Below are positions 18,029-26,629 of a stretch of DNA of 64,000 nt, one piece after another (positions within the stretch are counted from its first letter, which is position 1; each line of letters opens with the position of its first letter). This DNA is from Devosia limi DSM 17137. GTDB lineage: Bacteria; Pseudomonadota; Alphaproteobacteria; Rhizobiales; Devosiaceae. The DNA lies in contig NZ_FQVC01000017.1 of the NCBI RefSeq assembly GCF_900128975.1, positions 19,060 to 83,059 of the forward strand. Direction: 5' to 3'. The notes beneath the pieces are model-generated. The model saw nothing but the letters and a program-made list of their open reading frames with translations, had not been told where the DNA came from and did no database searches. The translations under genes were made by a program, and so were the position numbers.

Positions 18029-18916
18029 ATGACCCTCGAACAATTGCGGATTTTCATTGCCGTCGCCGAGCGCCAGCACATCACCCGCGCAGCACAGGCG
18101 CTGCATATGACGCAATCGGCGGTGAGTGCGGCGGTATCGGCGCTGGAGACGCGCCATGGGGTGACGCTGTTCGACCGGGTTGGACGCGCCATCGTGCTCA
18201 ACGAGGCGGGGCGCACCTTCCTGCCCGAGGCGCAGGCGGTGCTCGACCGGGCCAAGGCGGCCGAAGGGGCGCTGGATGACCTGTCGCGGCTATTGCGGGG
18301 GCGGCTCTCGATCATGGCCAGCCAGACCATTGCCGATTACTGGCTGCCCCAAAGGCTGGTGGCCTATCGACAGACGCATCCGCATATCGAGCTGGATATG
18401 CGCTTTGCCAATACCGATCACGTCGCCGATGGCGTGGAGAGCGGGCTGGCCGAACTGGGGCTGGTGGAAGGGCTGGTCGAACGAGGGGCGTTGAGCGTCA
18501 GCCTGCTCGACCAGGATGAAATGATCGTGGTGGTGGCCCCGGGGCATGATTGGGCCGCGCCGGGTGTGGCCAAGGCGGCGGGATATGGCGCCAGCACCTG
18601 GGTATTGCGCGAGACCGGTTCGGGAACCCGGGCGGCGTTTGATGCGATGATCGGCAAGGCGGGGATCGATGCGGCGGCGCTCGATATCGCCATGGTGCTG
18701 CCGGGCAATGAAGCGGTGCTGGGGGCGGTCGAGGCGGGGCTGGGGGCGACGCTGGTATCGCGGGCGGTCGCGAGCGCCCGGATAGCGGCGGGACTGCTGG
18801 TGATGGTGGATCTGCCGCTGGTGCAGCGCAGTTTCTACCTGTTGCGCCACAAGGAACGCTATCGCACCAAGGCGGCGGAGGCGTTTCTGGCCATGGTGCG
18901 CGGCGACAAGGCTTGA
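18029..18916 (+). CDS. LysR-family transcriptional regulator
   Basis: 295 aa. The N-terminal winged HTH reads TLEQLRIFIAVAERQHITRAA and QSAVSAAVSALETRHGVTLF; a LysR substrate-binding domain follows with SIMASQTIADYWLPQRL and RETGSGTRAAFD, resembling CysL-type regulators. I prefer the ATG at 18029 to the TTG at 18011, which lies inside the dyad. It is divergent from the TDT transporter and likely regulates it and itself. Confidence 0.88.
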   Translation: MTLEQLRIFIAVAERQHITRAAQALHMTQSAVSAAVSALETRHGVTLFDRVGRAIVLNEAGRTFLPEAQAVLDRAKAAEGALDDLSRLLRGRLSIMASQTIADYWLPQRLVAYRQTHPHIELDMRFANTDHVADGVESGLAELGLVEGLVERGALSVSLLDQDEMIVVVAPGHDWAAPGVAKAAGYGASTWVLRETGSGTRAAFDAMIGKAGIDAAALDIAMVLPGNEAVLGAVEAGLGATLVSRAVASARIAAGLLVMVDLPLVQRSFYLLRHKERYRTKAAEAFLAMVRGDKA

Positions 18917-18948
18917 GCAGGCAGGGCCGGACCGGCTAGAGGATGGGC

Positions 18949-19404
18949 ATGACCGCATCACGCTCCCCGATGGATATGGCGCTGGACCTGGCCGAGGAAG
19001 CCGCAACCCATGGTGAAGCGCCGGTGGGGGCCGTGGTCATGCTGGGCGACACCATCCTCGCCGCCGAGCGCAATCGGATGAAGGCGCTCAACGATCCGAC
19101 CGCGCATGCCGAAATGCTGGCCATTCGCACGGCGCTGGACAAGCGCGGCAGCGGGCGGCTGGATGGCTGCGATCTCTATGTGTCGCTGGAGCCCTGCGCC
19201 ATGTGTGCAGGCGCGATTGCCCATGTACGGCTGCGGCGGGTGTATTTTGCCGCCGAGGACAGCAAGGCCGGGGCGGTGGAAAATGGCGTGCGGCTGTTCG
19301 AGCAGCCCACATGTCACCACAAGCCTGAGGTCATTGGTGGCATTGGCGCGGCCCGGGCCGAAGCCATGCTGAAGAGTTTTTTCCGGGGACTGCGGGGCGA
19401 ATGA
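18949..19404 (+). CDS. tadA: tRNA-specific adenosine deaminase
   Basis: Converts A34 to inosine in tRNA-Arg(ACG). 151 aa with the zinc site and catalytic residues HAEMLAIR (H-A-E) and PCAMCAGA (PCxxC). The start at 18949 fits AGAGGA at 18938-18943 better than the ATG at 18943, which overlaps that element. It follows the LysR gene by 32 bases. Confidence 0.95.
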   Translation: MTASRSPMDMALDLAEEAATHGEAPVGAVVMLGDTILAAERNRMKALNDPTAHAEMLAIRTALDKRGSGRLDGCDLYVSLEPCAMCAGAIAHVRLRRVYFAAEDSKAGAVENGVRLFEQPTCHHKPEVIGGIGAARAEAMLKSFFRGLRGE

Positions 19405-19495
19405 GCGCTCCCCAGCACGCCCTTTGACGATAACCGGCTAGCCGCCTGCCATTTCCCATTGTATTGCGGGACAAAGTCCCTTCGGAGCCATTGCC

Positions 19496-20659
19496 ATGAT
19501 CATCGAGCCTAAAATCCGCGGCTTTATCTGCACCACTGCCCATCCGACCGGTTGCGCGACCAATGTTCAGCGCCAGATCGACCATGTGGTGGTCAAGGGC
19601 GAAATCCCGACCGGGCCGCGCCGCGTGCTGGTTCTCGGATGCTCGACGGGCTACGGGCTGGCCTCGCGCATCGTCACCACTTTTGGCAGCAATGCCGATA
19701 CGGTGGGCGTATCGTTTGAAAAGCCGCCAGCGGAAAACAAGACCGCCAGCGCCGGTTGGTACAATAACCGCGCCTTCGAGCAGCGCGCCAAGGCGGCCGG
19801 CCGCGTGGCCGTGACGGTTGAAGGCGATGCGTTCTCGGACGCCATCAAGGCCGAAGCCATCGCGGCGATCCGCGAGAATCTCGGCCAGGTCGACATGATC
19901 GTCTATAGCCTGGCCTCGCCGGTGCGCACCGATCCCAAGACCGGCGAAACCTACCGCTCGGCGATCAAGCCATTTGGCGCGCCGGTGGAAGCCAAGACGC
20001 TCAATACCGCGACCGGCGAAGTCTCGCAGGTGGTGATCGAGCCGGCGACGGAAGAGGAGGCCGCCGCCACCGTCAAGGTGATGGGTGGCGAGGACTGGCA
20101 GCTGTGGATCGCGGCGCTGAGCGAAGCGGGCGTGCTGGCCGATGGCTTTACCACGCTGAACTACACCTATCTGGGGAGCGAGCTGACCTGGCCGATCTAC
20201 CACAAGGGCACGCTGGGCGTGGCCAAGGCCGATCTCGATCGGGCCGCCGGGGAAATCCGTGGTCAGTTCGGCGATAGCAGCGCCTATGTCGTGGCGCTCA
20301 AGGCGGTGGTGACACAGGCGAGCTCGGCCATTCCGGTGGTGCCGCTCTATGGCACGCTGCTGCTCAAGGTGATGGCGGAAATGGGTCTGGGCGAAGGCAC
20401 GATCGAGCAGATCGATCGCCTGTTCCGCGCCAAGCTGGCCGATCCGGTGGTTGACGAGGCGCACCGCATCCGGGTTGACGACTGGGAATTGTCGGACACC
20501 GTACAGGCCGAGATGATCCGCCGCTGGCCGCTGCTGTCGACCGAGACGCTGCCGGACCTGGCCGATCTCAAGACCTACCGCGCCGAATTCCTCAAGCTGT
20601 TCGGCTTTGGCCTGGGCGGGGTCGATTACAGCCTCGACGTCGATCCGCGCGAAGTCTGA
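19496..20659 (+). CDS. fabV: Trans-2-enoyl-ACP/CoA reductase, FabV type
   Basis: NADH-dependent reductase for the last step of fatty acid elongation. 387 aa, matching FabV length. The N-terminus IIEPKIRGFICTTAHP, the cofactor loop GCSTGYGLASR and the active-site stretch YTYLGSELTWPIYHKG, followed by VAKADLD, are diagnostic. FabV enzymes are known for triclosan tolerance compared with FabI. No other fatty acid gene lies alongside. It is followed by a stem-loop at 20674-20708. Confidence 0.95.
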   Translation: MIIEPKIRGFICTTAHPTGCATNVQRQIDHVVVKGEIPTGPRRVLVLGCSTGYGLASRIVTTFGSNADTVGVSFEKPPAENKTASAGWYNNRAFEQRAKAAGRVAVTVEGDAFSDAIKAEAIAAIRENLGQVDMIVYSLASPVRTDPKTGETYRSAIKPFGAPVEAKTLNTATGEVSQVVIEPATEEEAAATVKVMGGEDWQLWIAALSEAGVLADGFTTLNYTYLGSELTWPIYHKGTLGVAKADLDRAAGEIRGQFGDSSAYVVALKAVVTQASSAIPVVPLYGTLLLKVMAEMGLGEGTIEQIDRLFRAKLADPVVDEAHRIRVDDWELSDTVQAEMIRRWPLLSTETLPDLADLKTYRAEFLKLFGFGLGGVDYSLDVDPREV

Positions 20660-20673
20660 TCGCGTTTGAACAT

Positions 20674-20708
20674 AGCAAGGTCCTCGGACTTGATCCGGGG
20701 ACCTTGCT
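20674..20708. terminator. Stem-loop between convergent fabV and DUF1801 genes
   Basis: Fifteen-pair stem, outer arms AGCAAGGTCC and GGACCTTGCT with one internal wobble, loop CTTGA. There is no T-run, so either a factor-assisted terminator or a dispersed hairpin repeat. Confidence 0.5.
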
Positions 20709-20754
20709 GAATGCGTGCCGTATTGAGAGTGGCCCTCGGATCAGGTCCGCGAAA

Positions 20755-21102
20755 TCAAGCCAGCGCAGCCGCCTGGGTGACATAGGCTGAAACCACGGCG
20801 GCATCGATCTGATCGGGGCTGGTGAAGCGGAGGTGGCGGCGATATTGGCCACCGCCGCGCAGGAGGCCGGCGGGATCATCGAGTTCGGCGCCGCGGGTGA
20901 ATTCGAGCGTCACATGCGCGGCATAGGCGAAGATCCCGCAAAACGGGCGGGCGCCGGCATAGTACAATCCACCATATTTGACGGTTTCCTCTGCCATGGG
21001 CGCGGCGCTGCGGACCAATGCGCGCAGCGTGGTGGCGATGGCGTGATTGGTCGGGCTGGCGGTGCCGATGGCATCGATCAGGGTGTCGGGGGATTGGGAC
21101 AT
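20755..21102 (-). CDS. DUF1801 (YdhG/CyaY-like fold) protein
   Basis: 115 aa. The pattern AAPMAEETVKYGGLYYAG with FCGIFAYAAHVTLEFTRGAELDDP and a C-terminal RHLRFTSPDQIDAAVVSAYV is that of the DUF1801 family, small soluble proteins with a frataxin-like fold and no firmly assigned role. It stands alone, convergent to fabV and divergent from the Lrp-type regulator. Confidence 0.8.
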   Translation of the reverse strand: MSQSPDTLIDAIGTASPTNHAIATTLRALVRSAAPMAEETVKYGGLYYAGARPFCGIFAYAAHVTLEFTRGAELDDPAGLLRGGGQYRRHLRFTSPDQIDAAVVSAYVTQAAALA

Positions 21103-21282
21103 GATGGGTATCCAGACGTGAGGTGAGGGCGAACCTGTGCCGGATTATCGATCGAGCGGCAATGGAGGATGCGCCGTCAGATTTGTCGTGTTTTCTCAGG
21201 ACGCCGGTCGTTTGGGTGGTGCTTTGCAAGTTTGCAGTAAAAATTATCTTGAATATTCATCTTGGCCGGATATTATGCGGCC

Positions 21283-21738
21283 ATGGACACAATCGACCGC
21301 AAAATCATTGCGCTGCTCACCGAGGACTCCCGCCGTTCGCTGGCTGATATCGGCGGCAGTGTCGGCATGTCGGTATCGGCCGTAAACGAACGCATCCGCC
21401 GAATGACGGCCAGTGGCGCGATCCGGCGGTTCACCGTCGATATCGATCCGCTGGCGCTGGGCCTGGGCGTACTGGCTTTCGTCTGGGTGGAGCTGGCGGG
21501 CGATGCGGACGAACAGGCGTTTCGCGACTGGGTCGCCACCGTGCCGGCAATCACCGAATGCCATCATGTGACCGGCGGCTGGTCCTACCTGACCAAGGTG
21601 CGGGTGGGCACGCTGGCCGATCTCGAGGCATTCCTCGGAAGCATCAAGGCCAGGGGATATCTGGCGCGCAGCGAGACGGTGATCGTGCTGTCGACAGTCT
21701 CGGAAACAGCGGTTGCGGCGACGCTGGATCATGCTTGA
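21283..21738 (+). CDS. Lrp/AsnC-family transcriptional regulator
   Basis: 151 aa: an N-terminal HTH (DTIDRKIIALLTEDSRRSLADIG, then MSVSAVNERIRRM) and a C-terminal RAM ligand-binding domain. I start at the ATG at 21283, since Lrp proteins begin at the LD/MDxxD segment; an upstream in-frame start adds seven residues. It overlaps the LysE gene by eight bases, so it probably senses an amino acid and controls its export. An AT-rich AATATTC...GGATATT element sits just upstream. Confidence 0.9.
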   Translation: MDTIDRKIIALLTEDSRRSLADIGGSVGMSVSAVNERIRRMTASGAIRRFTVDIDPLALGLGVLAFVWVELAGDADEQAFRDWVATVPAITECHHVTGGWSYLTKVRVGTLADLEAFLGSIKARGYLARSETVIVLSTVSETAVAATLDHA

Positions 21739-22354
21739 GCTGCTGTTCGCCAAGAGTTTTCTGCTGGGGCTGGCAGTTGCCGCGCCGGTCGGGCCCATCG
21801 GGGCGCTGTGCATCAATCGCACCCTGGAGCGCGGTTTCTGGGCGGGCGTGGCCGGGGGATTGGGTACGGCGATTGCCGATGCGGCTTTTGCTGTGCTGGC
21901 GGCGCTCGGATTTGCCGCCTTCGCGGCTTTGCTGGCGCGGATCAATACGCCGCTGACCCTGATCGGTGGGGTGTTCCTGATCTGGCTGGGCTGGCGCGGC
22001 CTGCAGCCACGGCCCCTCGCCATTGCCGCCAGGGTGGGGGCACTGGACCTGCTCAGCACCGTGGCGTCGACCTTTGTGCTGACCATCACCAATCCGGTGA
22101 CCATCCTGTTCTTTGCCGCCATGTTTGCCGGACTGGGGCTGGGGGACAATCCCGACGCACTGAGCGCCGGCATCGTCGTGGCGGGCGTGTTCCTCGGCTC
22201 GCTGGCCTGGTGGTTCCTGCTCAGCGGCATCGTGGCTTTGTTGCGCAAGCGCCTGCCGGAAAGCTTTGCCAGATGGGTGTCGCTGATCTCGGGCGGCGTG
22301 CTGATCGCCTTTGGCATGGTGGCCATCGGCTCGGTGGTCATGCAGCTCGGCTAA
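21731..22354 (+). CDS. LysE/RhtB-family amino acid exporter
   Basis: 207-aa membrane protein with about six hydrophobic segments. The N-terminal AAPVGPIGALCINRTLERGF and the ITNPVTILFFAAMFAGLG segment are LysE-family signatures. The ATG lies inside the end of the Lrp-type gene, indicating coupled translation. Substrate unknown. Its stop overlaps the end of the convergent patatin gene. Confidence 0.9.
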   Translation: MLELLFAKSFLLGLAVAAPVGPIGALCINRTLERGFWAGVAGGLGTAIADAAFAVLAALGFAAFAALLARINTPLTLIGGVFLIWLGWRGLQPRPLAIAARVGALDLLSTVASTFVLTITNPVTILFFAAMFAGLGLGDNPDALSAGIVVAGVFLGSLAWWFLLSGIVALLRKRLPESFARWVSLISGGVLIAFGMVAIGSVVMQLG

Positions 22355-23223
22355 TTGGAGGGAATGACCGGGATCTTGCCCTGGATATAGGCCTCGACCT
22401 TGGCCTCGAGGATACGCTTGAAGCGGTCCTTTTCCTTTTCGGCATGGGTGACGATCTCGCGGACGCGCCAGAATTCCAGCGCACCGAAGGTGGTGACATG
22501 GGGGCGGATATACATGTCTGGCGGATAGGCGGCCATCATATGGGCGGTCAGCGAATGCATCATGATCTGCGCCGAGCCGAACCAGATATCGAGCGCCTTG
22601 TGGTCGGTCTTGGTAATGCCCTCGGACGGGTCGCCATTGACGTCGATGCCGATGAGGAAATCGGTATCGATATCGGCCTGGTCGAGCGGCAGCGGATTGA
22701 CCACGCCGCCATCCACCAGCATGTGATTGGCATAGACCACGGGTTTGAACAGGCTCGGAATGGCGATGGAGCCGGCAATCGCGGGGCGCAGCAGGCCGCT
22801 ATTGAACACCACCTGGTGCCAGGACTGGAAATCGGTCGCCACCACATAGAGCGGGATCTTGAGATCCTTGAACTCCAGCGGGAACATCTCCGGGGTAAAG
22901 CTGTCGACGATGCTGGTGGCGTCGAGCTGCATCGAGATGCCGTTCTTGAGAATGCCGCCAATGCCGCGGATCTGGGTGGCCCAGAGCTTGCCGGCAATGA
23001 TGCGCATGGTCCCCAACACGTTGAAGGCGTGCTCGCGGATGTCTTCGCCGGTCATCCCAGCGGCCCAGCCAGCGCCGATCAATGCGCCAATCGAGGTGCC
23101 GGAAATGACGCTGGGCCTGATCCCCAGCTCATCCATGGCTTCGATATAGGGGATATGGGTGAGCCCGCGGGCCGAACCGCCACCCAGTGCAACCCCGATG
23201 CGTGGACCTGAACTGGTCGACAT
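22351..23223 (-). CDS. Patatin-like phospholipase, RssA type
   Basis: 290 aa. It has the oxyanion loop ALGGGSARGLTHI, the nucleophile elbow SGTSIGALIGAGWA (GxSxG) and the catalytic Asp in LVDGGVVNPLPLD, so the Ser-Asp dyad is intact. The ATG at 23223 is preceded by GAGGGGAG. The frame is open for another 130 codons upstream but that part is low-complexity and not conserved-looking. It lies 142 bases downstream of purD on the same strand. Confidence 0.88.
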   Translation of the reverse strand: MSTSSGPRIGVALGGGSARGLTHIPYIEAMDELGIRPSVISGTSIGALIGAGWAAGMTGEDIREHAFNVLGTMRIIAGKLWATQIRGIGGILKNGISMQLDATSIVDSFTPEMFPLEFKDLKIPLYVVATDFQSWHQVVFNSGLLRPAIAGSIAIPSLFKPVVYANHMLVDGGVVNPLPLDQADIDTDFLIGIDVNGDPSEGITKTDHKALDIWFGSAQIMMHSLTAHMMAAYPPDMYIRPHVTTFGALEFWRVREIVTHAEKEKDRFKRILEAKVEAYIQGKIPVIPSN

Positions 23224-23365
23224 GCGGCTCCCCTCAACGTCTTTCGGGCGCAGCTGGCTCGCAACCGCTTCCCCGCCCGATTGCGGCGGGGTGCGTGGGA
23301 ACTCTGCCGGTGCCCGATCAAAGACGGTTGCGGAGGAGGGTAGGCCTGCGAGGTTTACGAATGGT

Positions 23366-24640
23366 TCAGCTGGCGCTACGGGCGATGGCCCGCCAGCCGA
23401 TGTCTCGGCGGCAGAAGCCATCCGGCCAGTCAATCTTGTCCACGCTTGCGTAAGCACGGCTCTGTGCCTCCTGCACCGTCGGACCCAGTGCCGTGACATT
23501 GAGCACGCGGCCGCCAGCAGCAAGTAAACGCGTGCCGTCGCGTTGCGTTCCGGCGTGGAAGACATGTATTTCCGGGCTGTCGAGGCCTTCGGTGCCCCGA
23601 ATCTCCGAACCCTTGGCATAGGGGCCGGGATAGCCCTTGGTGGCCATGATCACGGTCAGCGCCACATCATCGCTCCACTCGGTCGTCTTGCCGGCCAGAG
23701 TGCCGGTAGCGGTGGCGTGGAGCAGGTCCAGCAGGTCCGATTTGAGGCGCATCACCAGCACCTGGGTTTCGGGGTCGCCGAAGCGGGCATTGTATTCGAC
23801 CAGCTTGGGGCCGTCGGCGGTGAGCATCAGCCCGGCATAGAGCACGCCCTGATAGGGGGTGCCACGGGCCGCCAGGCCCTTGACGGTTGGGGCAATGACA
23901 CTGTCCATCACTTCGGCGAGAAGGGCATCGCTCATGATGGCGGCTGGCGAATAAGCGCCCATGCCGCCGGTATTGGGGCCGGTGTCGCCGTCAAAGGCGC
24001 GCTTGTGGTCCTGCGCGGTGGTCAGCAGCAGCGTGTCCTTGCCATCGCAGAGCACGAACAGGCTGACCTCCTCGCCCTCCATGAATTCCTCGATCACCAC
24101 TTCGGCCCCGGCCTCGCCAAAGCTGCCCGAGAAACAATCGATGATGGCTTCCTCGGCCGCCTCGACGCTCATGGCAACGGTCACGCCCTTGCCGGCGGCG
24201 AGGCCATCGGCCTTGACCACGATCGGCGCGCCATGGGCGTAGACATGGGCGAGGGCCGCAGCTTCGGTGGTGAAACGCCCATAGGCGGCGGTGGGAATGC
24301 CCATCTCGTCGCAAAGCGCCTTGGTGAAGCCCTTGGAGCCCTCCAGCTGGCCGGCGGCCTTGGAAGGGCAGAAACAGGTAAAGCCAGCAGCGCGGATATC
24401 GTCGCCGAGGCCGGCAACCACCTGCGCGTCGGGGCCGACGACGACGAAATCGATTTGATGGGTCTGGCAGAGCGCGATGATCGCGGCGTGGTCGGTGATA
24501 TCGACGGGCAGGTTTTCTGCCACCGCGCCGGTGCCGCCATTGCCGGGGGCGATGAACAGCTTGGTCAGGTGTGGCGACTGGGCAATCTTCCAGGCCAGAG
24601 CATGCTCGCGGCCGCCCGATCCAATGACCAATACGCGCAT
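23366..24640 (-). CDS. purD: Phosphoribosylamine-glycine ligase
   Basis: Second step of purine synthesis: joins glycine to phosphoribosylamine with ATP. 424 aa, ATP-grasp fold, with the N-terminal MRVLVIGSGGREHALAWK, VKADGLAAGKGV, FDGDTGPNTGGMGAYSPA and LVEYNARFGDPETQ signatures. GAGGAG six bases before the ATG at 24640 supports this start. It is divergent from xseA across about 100 bases. Confidence 0.97.
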   Translation of the reverse strand: MRVLVIGSGGREHALAWKIAQSPHLTKLFIAPGNGGTGAVAENLPVDITDHAAIIALCQTHQIDFVVVGPDAQVVAGLGDDIRAAGFTCFCPSKAAGQLEGSKGFTKALCDEMGIPTAAYGRFTTEAAALAHVYAHGAPIVVKADGLAAGKGVTVAMSVEAAEEAIIDCFSGSFGEAGAEVVIEEFMEGEEVSLFVLCDGKDTLLLTTAQDHKRAFDGDTGPNTGGMGAYSPAAIMSDALLAEVMDSVIAPTVKGLAARGTPYQGVLYAGLMLTADGPKLVEYNARFGDPETQVLVMRLKSDLLDLLHATATGTLAGKTTEWSDDVALTVIMATKGYPGPYAKGSEIRGTEGLDSPEIHVFHAGTQRDGTRLLAAGGRVLNVTALGPTVQEAQSRAYASVDKIDWPDGFCRRDIGWRAIARSAS

Positions 24641-24742
24641 GCTGTGCTCCTCAACGGCGGGACGGGGATGGCGGCCCTCTAGCATGGGTGCAAGCGCGCC
24701 GCCACCCTTGACGCATCAGCCGGCAGCGGGCACCAACAGCAT

Positions 24743-26356
24743 ATGGACAGCCCCAATACCAATGCCGCCGAATTTACCGTCTCCGAGATCGCCCAGGCGG
24801 TTAAGCGAACGGTCGAGGACAGCTTTGGTTATGTGCGCGTGCGCGGCGAAATCTCGGGGTTTCGCGGGCAGCATTCATCGGGCCACGCCTATTTTACCCT
24901 CAAGGACGAAAATGCGGCCATGGACGCCGTGGTCTGGAAGGGCAATTACGCCAGGCTGGCCTTCAAGCCCGAAGAGGGGCTCGAAGTCATCGCGACGGGG
25001 CGGCTGACGACCTTCCCGCGCTCGTCGAAATACCAGATCGTCATCGACAATATCGAGCCGGCCGGTGCTGGCGCGCTGATGGCGTTGCTCGAAGAGCGGC
25101 GCAAGAAGCTCCTGGCCGAGGGGCTGTTTGCCCGCGAGCGCAAGCGCGAACTGCCCTATCTGCCGCGGGTGATCGGCGTCATCACCTCGCCGACCGGTGC
25201 CGTGATCCGCGATATCCTGCATCGCCTGGATGACCGGTTCCCCAGCCATGTGCTGGTCTGGCCGGTGCGGGTGCAGGGCGAAACCTGCGCGCCCGAAGTG
25301 GTCAACGCCATCCAGGGTTTTAATGCGCTGGCCGTCGATGGGCCGATCCCGCGCCCCGACATCCTGATCGTGGCGCGCGGTGGTGGCTCGATCGAAGATC
25401 TCTGGGGCTTCAACGAGGAAGCCGTGGTGCGCGCGGTCGCGGCCAGCGGCATTCCCATCATCTCGGCGGTGGGGCACGAAACCGATACCACCCTGATCGA
25501 TTACGCCGCCGACATGCGCGCGCCGACCCCAACCGCGGCGGCGGAAGCGGCGGTGCCGGTGCGGGCCGAACTCATTGCCTATGTCGACGATCTCGGCGGG
25601 CGGCAGCGTCAGGCGGCGCGGCGGCTGGCGGGCAGCTATCGCGACCGGCTGCGCGGCGCGGCAGCGGGCCTGCCCCGGCCGATTGATCTCGTCGCGACGC
25701 AGCGGCAGCGGCTGGACCATGCGGCGAGCAATCTGCTGTCGGCCCTGCGCCATTCGGTGCAGGCGCAGCGGGTGACGTTCTCGCGCATCGAACCCAAGCT
25801 CAACCAGCAGGTGCTACGCCGGCGCAATGCCGATCTGGGTGAACGGCTGCGCAATTTCTCGATGCGGGCCGAAGCCGGCCTGCGCAAATCGGTGGATCGC
25901 GCGCGGCTGACCCATGATCCCCGGGCCGAACGGCTGGCGCTGTCGGCGCGGCGGCTGGTGGAACGCAAGCGCGCCCAGTTCGAGGCGATTGGTCCCAAAC
26001 TCTCGCCCAATGCGCTGCGCTCGGAACTGCGGCATTCCCAAAGCCAGTTGGCGCCGCTGACGGCGCGGCTGATGGCCGGGATCGGGCAGGGGCTGTCGGA
26101 ACGCAGGGCGGCTTTGGGGCAGGCGGGCAAACTCCTGGCGTCCCTCAGCTACAAGAGCGTTTTGGCGCGCGGCTACGCGGTGATCAAGGATGCCGACGGC
26201 AATCTGGTGCGCGAACGCGCAGCGCTGGGCCCCGGCGACATGGTGACGATCGAGCTGGCGGATGGCGCGGTGGGAGCGGCCATTGCTGGCAGCCCGGTCA
26301 TCAAAAAGAAACCGCGTCCGCAGCCGGAAAGTGACTCACAGGAAAGCCTCTTTTGA
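24743..26356 (+). CDS. xseA: Exodeoxyribonuclease VII large subunit
   Basis: 537 aa. The N-terminal OB-fold (TVSEIAQAVKRTVEDSFGYVRVRGEISGF is its opening region) precedes the catalytic domain with VITSPTGAVIRDI, ILIVARGGGSIEDLWGFNEE and SAVGHETDTTLIDYAADMRA. A long arginine-rich coiled-coil region spans residues about 280-450. The small subunit gene xseB is not in the window. DUF2093 and the LpxB-like gene follow closely and may be cotranscribed. Confidence 0.96.
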   Translation: MDSPNTNAAEFTVSEIAQAVKRTVEDSFGYVRVRGEISGFRGQHSSGHAYFTLKDENAAMDAVVWKGNYARLAFKPEEGLEVIATGRLTTFPRSSKYQIVIDNIEPAGAGALMALLEERRKKLLAEGLFARERKRELPYLPRVIGVITSPTGAVIRDILHRLDDRFPSHVLVWPVRVQGETCAPEVVNAIQGFNALAVDGPIPRPDILIVARGGGSIEDLWGFNEEAVVRAVAASGIPIISAVGHETDTTLIDYAADMRAPTPTAAAEAAVPVRAELIAYVDDLGGRQRQAARRLAGSYRDRLRGAAAGLPRPIDLVATQRQRLDHAASNLLSALRHSVQAQRVTFSRIEPKLNQQVLRRRNADLGERLRNFSMRAEAGLRKSVDRARLTHDPRAERLALSARRLVERKRAQFEAIGPKLSPNALRSELRHSQSQLAPLTARLMAGIGQGLSERRAALGQAGKLLASLSYKSVLARGYAVIKDADGNLVRERAALGPGDMVTIELADGAVGAAIAGSPVIKKKPRPQPESDSQESLF

Positions 26357-26405
26357 AGCGGCCCTTTGAGCGCTATATCCAACGCGGGCTGCAAGGAACA
26401 CAGCG

Positions 26406-26627
26406 ATGAACATTTTCGACAAGGGGTTCACCCCCTCCGAAGCCACGATCCGCTATCTCGATGGCGACTATGTCGTACTCAAGCCCGGCAGCTTCGTGCG
26501 GTGCGCCATAACCGGCAAGCCCATTCCGCTGGACGAATTGTTCTATTGGAATGTCGACCGCCAGGAGGCCTATGCCGATGCAGTCGTCGCCAATGAGGCG
26601 TTCGAACGGTTCGGCCTCGGAAACTGA
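26406..26627 (+). CDS. DUF2093 protein
   Basis: 73-aa soluble protein of a family found mostly in Rhizobiales-type bacteria and commonly next to xseA. Recognisable by ATIRYLDGDYVVLKPGSFVRC and ITGKPIPLDELFYWNVDRQE. Its single cysteine follows the R of FVRC. Function unknown. The next gene begins two bases after its stop. Confidence 0.85.
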   Translation: MNIFDKGFTPSEATIRYLDGDYVVLKPGSFVRCAITGKPIPLDELFYWNVDRQEAYADAVVANEAFERFGLGN

Positions 26628-26629
26628 TC

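Noticed and set aside
22351..23619. Patatin gene starting about 130 codons earlier
   Set aside because: The upstream part is not conserved-looking, while GAGGGGAG precedes the ATG at 23223 and the GGGSARG loop then falls near the N-terminus as in RssA.
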